Assembly (NCBI RefSeq): GCF_003097135.1
Contig: NZ_QEQL01000002.1
Coordinates: 496,001-560,000 of the forward strand
DNA from: Pseudomonas sp. URIL14HWK12:I12
GTDB taxonomy: Bacteria > Pseudomonadota > Gammaproteobacteria > Pseudomonadales > Pseudomonadaceae
DNA: 64,000 bases
Direction: 5' to 3'
Below the pieces are notes generated by a model. It worked only from the letters and a program-made list of their open reading frames with translations. It did not search any database and had not been told where the DNA came from. Within the stretch, counting starts at the first letter, position 1. Every line of letters starts with the position of its first letter. Below, piece after piece: positions 49,905 through 58,100 of the stretch. The position numbers were made by a program, and so were the translations under genes.

Positions 49905-51038
49905 TCACTGGTATGACAGCACGAAATTCAACGCTCCCTTCAACTCGCCGGGTGTCACCGTCGGGCCGTTGTTAATCAGCCGGGCATTAAGCGCAAGGAA
50001 ACTGTCACCCGAGGGCAGTGCCATCATCGGCACGTCCATGCCCAGCGGTATGGGTGTCACCCCATCCTGGCGCAGCACTTGAAAGCCCACGCCGGAAGCA
50101 GTACTGCCTGCGCCCGCGGTGAAGGTGCCTTGGTCCGGTGCTATCGGAAGCGAGCCATTGGTGGTCGACAGCCGCAGGTGCACTTGAGGTATAGCCCCGC
50201 CTGGTGGCGCGTCGCACTGGCTGATGTTGATTTTGAAGGGCACTGGAGTAGTGCTGGCCCCAGGCCCGGCCAGGTCCGCGGCTTCGAACTCGCCCAGGTC
50301 TACCGGGTGGGGCGTGACCGGGTCGTTGGGAAGCTCGCAGCCTGTGGAAATAATGGTGCCTGCAAGGCCGAAACGAAGGGTCTCGCCGCTGAGTGCCGGG
50401 GTGCTCAGCCGGCCCCTGAACAAGGTGTAACTGGGGTCGAGCTGGTGAGCGCCTGCTGGAATGCGGCCGGTTTTGACCAACTGCACATCAAAGCGCGAGC
50501 CCCCGAATTCGCTAATGGCTTCGTGCGAGTGGTACCAGCGAGACATGAACGGCACCTGGGTATCGGTGTCGGGTACAAAACGGGCCTGGTTGGTGGTGCC
50601 GTCGAACTCGTCGCGCATGATGATCACCGCACCCACACCAGGTACATTGGTTTGCAGGATACGATTAGGGTCGCCCAAAAAACCTGGGCCGACCACCGGA
50701 ACGGCGGGCGCCATCTGTACCAAGGGTTCGGTAACGTAATCAAACTTGGCCAGCGGTGTGGTAGCGTGGTTTTTGCACCTGAACGCTACGTAAGGTCCGT
50801 CTAGATAGACCCCCAGACGTTCGGCGATCAACGTTCCCGGGCGTGCATCCTGCGCAACGTAGGCTGCGGGCCCTATATCCATTTCCCTTATTGCGGGGCC
50901 TTCATACCCTGGGCGCCAGATGCAGTAATTGCCTGTGGGGTATTCTTCAACGGCCAGGGCCGTGTGGGGGAGGCCGCCTAACAGCGCCACCAGCACTATG
51001 GCTGGCGACAGTGAATGGCGGTGAACTTTATCGATCAT
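49905..51038 (-). CDS. Fimbrial tip adhesin, two-domain type
   Basis: 377 residues from ATG 51038, which overlaps the usher stop by 4 bp. Signal peptide about residues 1-30 (SLSPAIVLVALLGGLPHTAL). Residues about 35-215 would be a receptor-binding domain with its own cysteines (NYCIWRPG, AFRCKNH), and about 220-377 a pilin domain (IISTGCELPNDP, NISQCDAPPGG) ending in GALNFVLSYQ, the usual beta strand for donor-strand exchange. Position at the end of a chaperone-usher operon and the two-domain build match FimH-like adhesins; the ligand is unknown. Confidence 0.83.
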   Translation of the reverse strand: MIDKVHRHSLSPAIVLVALLGGLPHTALAVEEYPTGNYCIWRPGYEGPAIREMDIGPAAYVAQDARPGTLIAERLGVYLDGPYVAFRCKNHATTPLAKFDYVTEPLVQMAPAVPVVGPGFLGDPNRILQTNVPGVGAVIIMRDEFDGTTNQARFVPDTDTQVPFMSRWYHSHEAISEFGGSRFDVQLVKTGRIPAGAHQLDPSYTLFRGRLSTPALSGETLRFGLAGTIISTGCELPNDPVTPHPVDLGEFEAADLAGPGASTTPVPFKINISQCDAPPGGAIPQVHLRLSTTNGSLPIAPDQGTFTAGAGSTASGVGFQVLRQDGVTPIPLGMDVPMMALPSGDSFLALNARLINNGPTVTPGELKGALNFVLSYQ

Positions 51039-53473
51039 GATGTGCAGCTCACTGTTTGCAGTTGATAGCCTTCTGCCTCGGTGGCGGTCTCGGGGTCGAG
51101 CCATAACCAGCAGCGCGTGTCGGCGGTGCTACCCCAGCGCGCCAGCAAACGTTGGGGCTCGCCAGCGCTCTCCAGCAGGGCGCGGCCCCCTTGCCCAACC
51201 ACCGCTACGGTGTTGCCTTCCTGATCGAGCAGCTCGGTGCCAAAGGGCAGCCCATTACCCTGCGGGTCACGCACATCCAGCAGCAGCCTCACTACCTGGC
51301 GGGCGTCGAATCTCGCCAGTACCACTGCGCCTCGGCTCGGGATCACGTTGCGAATGCCATTGTCGATTTCAAATTCAGGGCCCAAGTGGCGAGTATCCAG
51401 AGTGATGCCATTGTTGCGGTAGGCACGGATGCTCGGTAGCACGGCGTAACCGGCGTGGTCGGTTCGGTTGGCGGTCTGTTGCAGGCCTACGTCAGGTATG
51501 CCATTGAGGTCGACCAATGCCGTGGTTTCCCCTAGCCAGGGGGTGAACGTCACGCCGCCGGAATGCATCAGCATCGAGCCACTGGCGTTCAGCGACAGGC
51601 TGCGGGTGTGGGGCGAATGGCTAAGCCCTGCACCCAGGCTCATCGACTGGCCTTGCCAGCTGCCAGAGAATGCAGTTGTATTACCTCGGCCAGGGTTCTG
51701 GGCCACCGAAGCTCGGTAGCTCACCGCATGGTCGGCCACACGGCCGCTGAGCGAGGTACGCTGGCTGAGTTGCTCGCCGCTGCGTTGCACGTCATAGGTC
51801 GCACTGTTGCGATGGGAGCCGCCCAGAGGCAGGCTCAGGCTCAAGCCCAGTTGCTGCTCCCGGTTCTCGTCTGCGCTGAGGGTCTGTGCCACATAGAAGT
51901 TGATGCTCAGGTCGCGCCACAGGTGGTTCAGCGAGGCCTGAAACTGCTGGCGCTGGTAGTTGCTGCCCCAATAATCCTCTTGGGACCAGCTCAAATTCAC
52001 GCTGGTCCGCGCAGCCAGCTGCTGGTAGGCCGTTGCCTCCAGCCGGCTGCGTCGGGAGCCGTGGCGTAAGCCCTGAGCGCCTCGTTCGGCCACCGCCTCA
52101 TCCAGGTCTCGGTACCCTTGTGTGGAGTAGCGATAGCCGGCAAAGCGCAGTTGGGTGCCTGTGCCGAAGGCTTTGCCGTAGCGCAACGCATAGCTCATCC
52201 CAGTGTTGCCCGAATCGGTCTCGGAGCGCGTGGTGTCCACTGACAGTGCGCCCCAGTGGCCCAAGTCGCGTGACGCGCCCACCTGGCCTGCGCGATAGAA
52301 GCCGGTGCCGAGCAGGCCGCCATAGGCTGTCCAGTTGCCAGGCAGGCCGCGAGCGAGTGTGGCTTGGGCGAGCAAGGGTTGCTCGGTAGCCTTGCTGCTG
52401 GGGTTGTAGCGGCCTATTGCGCCGTTATAGCGCCATACGCCCTCACGCAGCAGGTTACCCAAGGTGGAGTAGGGCTGGGTGAATCGAGTGACCTGGCCAT
52501 CCTCTTCGGTAACGGTGACTTCAAGCTCGCCGCTGCCGGCGACTGACAGGTCATCGAGCTCGAAGGGCCCAGGAGCGACCCAGGTGGTGTACAGCAGGTA
52601 GCCATCCCGGCGAATGTCGACTTTGGCGCGATTTTGCGCAACGCCTCGGATGACCGGCGAATAGCTTTGCAACACGTCGGGCAGCATGTCGACGTCGCTG
52701 CTGACCTGCACCCCTTGAATGGGCACGCTGCGAAACAGCTCGCCCTGGCTGAAGAACTCGCCCAAGGTAAGGCTGCCTTTTATCGCGGGCAGTGGCCGTT
52801 GTGCGTAGGTATTAAGGTGCTGCCAGGCCCGCCCATTGGCACCGTCGCTGTACGACTGGGTGCTGCGCAGGCGCCACGCCCCCAGGTTCAGGCCGGTGTT
52901 CAGGTACAGGTCGTGCTGGCTGCCAGCACCTCGCGCACCTTGGGCTTGCCGGGTGGACGCATTGTAGGTCACGAAGGCTGCCGAGATCCCGTGGTCCCAT
53001 TGTTCCGGGCGTGTGGCGCCGAGGCGCCTGCGTTGCAACAGGGCCTGGGGTACCGACAGGTCGGCTTTGAAGGTTTGGGTGTCGATGGCCAGGCGGCTGT
53101 CGGGGATGGCCTGATGTGGGTCAAGGCAGGATGCCTCTGGTTCGCCCTGCAGCGCCTGCAGGTTGATCCCCGCTTCTTCGAGCGTGGCCGTGGGCAGGCA
53201 GGCTCTCCAGCGTTGCTGGGTATCTCGCCATATAGGAAGCGGGCGATTGCCAAGCTTCTCGCCATTGATTGCCAATGCAAAGTCGTAAGTGCCCGCAGGC
53301 AAGTTGGCTTGTGGCTGCAGCTGGTCAAGCATCTGCGTGCTGACGCCACCAACGCCATGCAAAAAGCCTGAGTCGAATTCGCCGGTTGTTTCGGCTAATG
53401 CCAACCCACTGGCGGGCAGCAGCAATGCGACACGCAACGCAGGTACGCGCCTGCGTAGAAATGTCCATGTCAT
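51035..53473 (-). CDS. Outer-membrane fimbrial usher
   Basis: 812 residues, typical usher length. Signal peptide at 1-28, N-terminal domain that receives chaperone-subunit complexes (GEFDSGFLHGVGG, DFALAINGE), 24-strand barrel with the plug after LPDVLQSYSPVIRGVAQNRA, and C-terminal domains with the paired cysteines (TRCWLWLDPE...VSCTS). It translocates and assembles pilus subunits. It follows the chaperone gene by 27 bp and overlaps the adhesin gene by 4 bp. Confidence 0.94.
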   Translation of the reverse strand: MTWTFLRRRVPALRVALLLPASGLALAETTGEFDSGFLHGVGGVSTQMLDQLQPQANLPAGTYDFALAINGEKLGNRPLPIWRDTQQRWRACLPTATLEEAGINLQALQGEPEASCLDPHQAIPDSRLAIDTQTFKADLSVPQALLQRRRLGATRPEQWDHGISAAFVTYNASTRQAQGARGAGSQHDLYLNTGLNLGAWRLRSTQSYSDGANGRAWQHLNTYAQRPLPAIKGSLTLGEFFSQGELFRSVPIQGVQVSSDVDMLPDVLQSYSPVIRGVAQNRAKVDIRRDGYLLYTTWVAPGPFELDDLSVAGSGELEVTVTEEDGQVTRFTQPYSTLGNLLREGVWRYNGAIGRYNPSSKATEQPLLAQATLARGLPGNWTAYGGLLGTGFYRAGQVGASRDLGHWGALSVDTTRSETDSGNTGMSYALRYGKAFGTGTQLRFAGYRYSTQGYRDLDEAVAERGAQGLRHGSRRSRLEATAYQQLAARTSVNLSWSQEDYWGSNYQRQQFQASLNHLWRDLSINFYVAQTLSADENREQQLGLSLSLPLGGSHRNSATYDVQRSGEQLSQRTSLSGRVADHAVSYRASVAQNPGRGNTTAFSGSWQGQSMSLGAGLSHSPHTRSLSLNASGSMLMHSGGVTFTPWLGETTALVDLNGIPDVGLQQTANRTDHAGYAVLPSIRAYRNNGITLDTRHLGPEFEIDNGIRNVIPSRGAVVLARFDARQVVRLLLDVRDPQGNGLPFGTELLDQEGNTVAVVGQGGRALLESAGEPQRLLARWGSTADTRCWLWLDPETATEAEGYQLQTVSCTS

Positions 53474-53500
53474 ATGAAAGCTCCGAGCGTCGTCTGAGCG

Positions 53501-54238
53501 TTAGCGGGCAGTGGCCAAGGGAACGTCCAGCACTGCCGTGAAGCCGCCGTAGTCGTTGATGGCCGCGACCTTGAGCCGGGCGCCTTCGGCCAGCGGGATG
53601 TTCACCGGGTAGCGCTGGCGCGAGAAAGGCGCCACCATCGGGGCGCTGGTGAGTGCCTGCTGTTGGCTGCCGCTTTTGACGTTGAGCGTTACGAAGGAGT
53701 AGTGAAACGGCAGCGGGTTATCCACTTCGATGTAGTGCTTGCCCTCGGCCTGGCCACGTGACCAGCGCAGCTCAGCGAGCCGGTGCGCAGGGTCACCGGT
53801 AAAGCGGGCGGGCCGCAGGAACACCTTGATACGCGTGCGCAGGGCGACGCGTAGCTGGTTGGCCGCCGAGTCGGTTTTTTGCGGGATCTCTTGAACGTTG
53901 AAATAGAACACTGACTCTCGATCTTCCGGCAATTCAGCCGGCAAGCGGTTCAGGGTGACACGCTGTTCTTGCCCAGGCTCGAGCCGGAACAACGCCGGTG
54001 AGGCCATCAGCGGTACCGCGGTGGTGGTGTCGTCCGCTTCGGTGTTCACCCAAGCTTGGGCCGCCCAGGTCTGTTTGCTGGGGTTGCGCACCATGAGTGC
54101 GCTGCTGCGCTGGTCGGTACTGATCACCAGGCGGGTGGCATTGAGTGTAAGGGCCGCTTGGGTGGTGCCGGTACTTGCCACGCAGGCACAGGCGATTGTG
54201 CCCGCCAGCCAATTGCGGCGGGATAGAGTTAAAGCCAT
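53501..54238 (-). CDS. Periplasmic fimbrial chaperone, PapD-like
   Basis: 245 residues. Two immunoglobulin-like domains; conserved elements are LNATRLVISTDQRSSALMVRN at residues 32-52 (split), the SPALFRLEPGQEQRVTL strand, and LPEDRESVFYFNVQEIP, the usual chaperone signature near residue 105. The F1-G1 loop is short, so it is probably of the FGS class. The signal peptide contains SRRNWLAG, which resembles a twin-arginine motif, unusual for this Sec-dependent family. It lies between the major subunit and usher genes. Confidence 0.92.
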   Translation of the reverse strand: MALTLSRRNWLAGTIACACVASTGTTQAALTLNATRLVISTDQRSSALMVRNPSKQTWAAQAWVNTEADDTTTAVPLMASPALFRLEPGQEQRVTLNRLPAELPEDRESVFYFNVQEIPQKTDSAANQLRVALRTRIKVFLRPARFTGDPAHRLAELRWSRGQAEGKHYIEVDNPLPFHYSFVTLNVKSGSQQQALTSAPMVAPFSRQRYPVNIPLAEGARLKVAAINDYGGFTAVLDVPLATAR

Positions 54239-54288
54239 GAAAAGTGCCTCGAACGAAAGCGGGCCGCATTGCGCGGCCCGCTGCCCAC

Positions 54289-54843
54289 TCAGTTGATGGT
54301 TAGTTTCAGTGCCACATCGACATTGGCGTCGCCCGCCGTAACGTTGGCGGCGAGGGACTCGTAATAAGCGGTAAAGGCCATATCGGTCGGCATACCGTCG
54401 TTGAGTGGGTAAGGCGCGGAATCATCACCGTGTTTGACTACTGCGCCCGTGTAGTCGGTGATGCCCAGCGCCAGGTTGCTTGCGGTGCCGGCGCCGGGCT
54501 TGAGAGCAAAGAGGTCACCATTGCTGGCTGAGCCGCTGGTGCCGGTGAGGGTGATCACACCGACGTTGCTGGCGCCACCGTTGCCGTCCCAGCCTGGGCA
54601 CTGGCTTGCGTCGGTGACGCTGATGGTGAATGGCGTGTGGTTTTTCTTGATGCCGGCTGCGTTGAAGTCACCGACCAGTGCTTGACCCATGTCCACGGCA
54701 CCACCGGTGGCACCCGCCGGGTCGCGGATCTCGATCGGGCAGCTGCCGGCCACGACCTGGCCGGTGAATTGGATAAGGCCGGTGTTGGCAAATGCCGGCA
54801 GGCCGAAGGCAAGCAGGGGCAGGGCGAGCAGGGTTTTTTTCAT
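54289..54843 (-). CDS. Major fimbrial subunit, type 1-like
   Basis: 184 residues. Signal peptide MKKTLLALPLLAFGLPAFA, then LIQFTGQVVAGSCPIEI, the standard pilin start with the first cysteine, paired with the one in ASQCPGWDGNG. The C-terminal strand is VDVALKLTIN; it lacks the usual penultimate tyrosine. An AGGAGG-like site precedes the ATG. It is the first gene of the fimA-chaperone-usher-adhesin operon; a 13-bp hairpin lies in the leader. Confidence 0.88.
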   Translation of the reverse strand: MKKTLLALPLLAFGLPAFANTGLIQFTGQVVAGSCPIEIRDPAGATGGAVDMGQALVGDFNAAGIKKNHTPFTISVTDASQCPGWDGNGGASNVGVITLTGTSGSASNGDLFALKPGAGTASNLALGITDYTGAVVKHGDDSAPYPLNDGMPTDMAFTAYYESLAANVTAGDANVDVALKLTIN

Positions 54844-54886
54844 GGAACCTCCTGTAGGAATACTGGCCGTGGGGGCCTGGGAAATA

Positions 54887-54920
54887 CGCCAGCGCGGTCG
54901 TAGGGAAGACCGCGCTGGCG
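54887..54920. repeat. 13-bp perfect inverted repeat in the fimbrial leader region
   Basis: CGCCAGCGCGGTC (54887-54899), eight bases, then its exact complement (54908-54920). It lies 44-77 bp before the ATG of the major subunit. It may be an RNA hairpin in the leader or an operator. No T-run follows on the minus strand (TATTTCCC), so it is a poor terminator. Confidence 0.6.
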
Positions 54921-55012
54921 TGGGGCGGGAGGTTAGTGGGGAGGGGCATTTCTGGGTATTGGTGCAAGTCCTAAATCAGGGTGGCCAGTGGGTTGGATGG
55001 CAGCACGAGTTG

Positions 55013-55041
55013 CGCCCCTTTGAGCATCAGCCAAAGGGGCG
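55013..55041 (-). terminator. Hairpin downstream of the RHS gene
   Basis: CGCCCCTTTG and CAAAGGGGCG form a perfect 10-bp stem around nine bases, 85 bp beyond the RHS stop. There is no T-run, so this may end or stabilise the RHS transcript. No open reading frame that could be an immunity gene lies in 54844-55126. Confidence 0.45.
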
Positions 55042-55126
55042 TTAGATTGGATCACCTCATTGGCGATCAATCGGCACCGGAGATTGTGCCCGGCTGGCGA
55101 TACCGTTTCCTTGATGAGTTCTCAAG

Positions 55127-58100
55127 TCATAGCAGAGTTAAATCCTTAAAATACTTAGACTTTGTGTTGTTGTGGCGATCATAGGAGAAGAGTTCGACCT
55201 TTGCTGCCGGTGCGTTCGAGGCCGGTGCTGTCGATGCTCTGGATGAGCTGGCTATCGGTTCACGGACGCTACTGTTGGGACTGGGGACTGCTGTAGCGAG
55301 TGGGCTGGGTATCGACGAAGTGGAGGTTGCGGCATGCCTTACACTCTTTACACTTTGCTTGGGGGTAAACAAGCCTATATTCGACTCATCCACGAGGCTG
55401 TTAGACCTGGTCAGGATACCCGGACCTCGAATGCCAGAATCGGTACCCGATAGTGCCGATGCGATCAATGTAGGCTCCGCCGCGGCGCTAGCCGTTGCCG
55501 ACTGCGCCAAGTTGCTGGCGGCAGGTACCGACTGCGCCAACTTGCTTGCCGCCCCAGCAATTACCGACTTCGCCAAGCTGCGCGCCGCCCGAGCAAATAT
55601 CCCCGTGCCGATGGCGAGGTACGTGGCTACCTCGTTGTCCTCATCAGCGATGCTCCAGACCGCCGTGCCCAGAGCAGCCGTCGACACGGCGAGCGAGGTG
55701 AGTGCCGCGATCACGGCGGCTGTCCCGGCACCTGGCAGTGCAACGGCAGTGGCTACCAAGCCGATGCCTTTGAGCACCATCATCAAATCCAAGGCTGCAA
55801 ACCCGATCCCAATCATCTTGAACACCCCCCCCAGTATGCCACCCCCCCCCTGGCTTTGTTCGGGCTGCTCCAACGGTGGCACGTAGAACGGGAGGTTGGT
55901 CGCGTTCCATTGCGGCGTGCGCCCGGTTGGGTCGCGCAGCATCACCGGGTTACCTTGGCAATAAGCATAGGGGTTCAGGCCGGCACCGTCGAAGTAGGTG
56001 GAGGCATCGGGAGCGATGAAGCGCCCCAGTGCTGGATCGAAGAACCTCTCGCCGCGGCCTAGCGGGTACAGTTCCAGGTCTTTGGTTTCGCTTTTGAAGG
56101 CCATCTCGCTGGAAAATTCAGTGTCGAATCTCGCATTGCCGTAGGCATCGTAAATAGCGCTGCACAGGCGCCGCTCCTGGGTATCCCATTGCCCTACTAC
56201 ACTCCCATCGAAATCGCAGAGCAAGGCACTGGAGCCGCTGTCCGACAACACTGCCAACGGCATACCCGCGGTGCAAAGATAGCGCTGCACCCGATTGCCC
56301 TGGACGTGATGTGTCATGGCGTAGTTTTCGTAGAAGCGTTCCTTGTCGCCGCTCACGCACAAGGTGCCCAGGGTGTCGTAACCATAGCGATGCGGGGCGC
56401 AACCTGACGGGGTCATGGCTTCTGGCCGGCCCATAATGTCGTAGTTGATGGTTCTGGCCTGTCCTCCTGTCTGCTTGGTCAGGTTACCGTTGCCATCGTA
56501 TTCAAACGTTTCTTCTCCTGCGGGAAGACCGTTGCGCAAATGCGTAAGTTTGCTCAGCTGGCAAGGATCCTGGGGCGCAAACTCGGCCTGGGTTTCGCGG
56601 GTACTGCCGTCGGCGTAGACCACGAATTCGCCAGTTATGTTGTCCAATGTGTCGAGCATATAGATCTGGTTCACCACCGGTTTGCCGAACCGGTCGAATG
56701 GGCACTGATCCGGATCGGGTGGTGAGCCCTGCGGCCCTTCGCAGCTATACGCTTCTACGCGGTCACGCATATCGTAGCTGTAGCGCTCTGTTATCTGTGC
56801 CTCGCCATCTGCATTCAGGCGCTTGCGCCACGCCAGGTTGCCATTGCCGTTCCAGCCAAAGGCCAGATGCTCGAGCAGCTCGAGAGTATCGGCGGCGATC
56901 ATCTTGCGCGTCGATTCTCTGCCAAGGTTGTCGTATTCAATACATGTCCTGACGCCAGCGGCCGTGCAAGTGGCTACCCGGCCCCAACGGTCGTACGACA
57001 GCACCGCCTGCTCCGCGCCGTCATCCAGGGTCTCATGGATCACCCGGCCTACGGGGTCATAACCCAGCGTACGGGTGCCCGCCTGGCTATCGGTTCGTTT
57101 GATCCGGCGCTGGCCGGGGCTGTAGTCGAACCGGGTACTGGCATCGCCCGTGGCATGGCTACGGGTTTCGCAAATGACCTCGCCGGTGAGGCCGTATTCG
57201 TAACGGCAACCAATGCTCGCCTCCTGCGCCAGGGCGCTGCTCGAGCGGGCGCTGAGCAGCCTGGCGGTGACTGGGTCGTATCCCAGTGCTATCTGTGCTC
57301 CGAGCGTACGTTGCCCATCCGCATCTGCGCGGCTGTGCACCACTACCTCCTGCGGGGCGTCAGTGAGCGATGGTCGGTAAGTGTATTGCCGCAGCGTGCC
57401 GTCCGGTCGTTGGTGGGAGATGGGGGAGCGCAGGCCTTTGTCATAGGACCACCAATGCGTGCGGCCACCTTGCGTCAGCGACAGCTCTCGCCCTAGCCCA
57501 TCGAACTGGCGGCTAACGATAGTGGCAAGGCTCCAGGCGTCGGCGCCGGCCTTGACTTCGATCATCCACGGTTCGTGGGTGAAGGCGGCGTATTGGTGCT
57601 CAACGATGTCGTTGTTCGGCAGGCGCGTCTGGATGAGGCGGTGCCAGCCATCATATTCAAACGTGGTGGGTGCCGGCTGGCTCATTCTGCCCTCGACCCG
57701 GAACGTGTCGGCCTGCTCGATACAATTGCCCCATCTGTCATAGGCGTACTGAATACGTTGCTCGAGGGTGTTTTCGTCAAGCCAGGTTTCGACACGCTCA
57801 GGCTTGCCGAAGCGGTTGGTCCATTGGCATTGCCTGCCCGAGGCCTGCCGGTTGCCATTTTGATCAGGCGCGCTTTCCCTCCAGCTTTCTATCCTTTTAC
57901 CCTGATTGCCTCGCGGATAGATATCGTCATCGGGGCGTGCGCCGAGAGGGTCTGTCATGGCGACTTCTCGGGTGCCGTCAGGCATCGTCGTCGCGCAAGG
58001 GTTGCCCCAATCATCGAAGGTGTAGCGTGTCGTCAGTGCCAGCGGCTGCCCTGAAACGATGTCGAATTCGGTCTCCTCGATCAGCCTGCCGAAACCGTCA

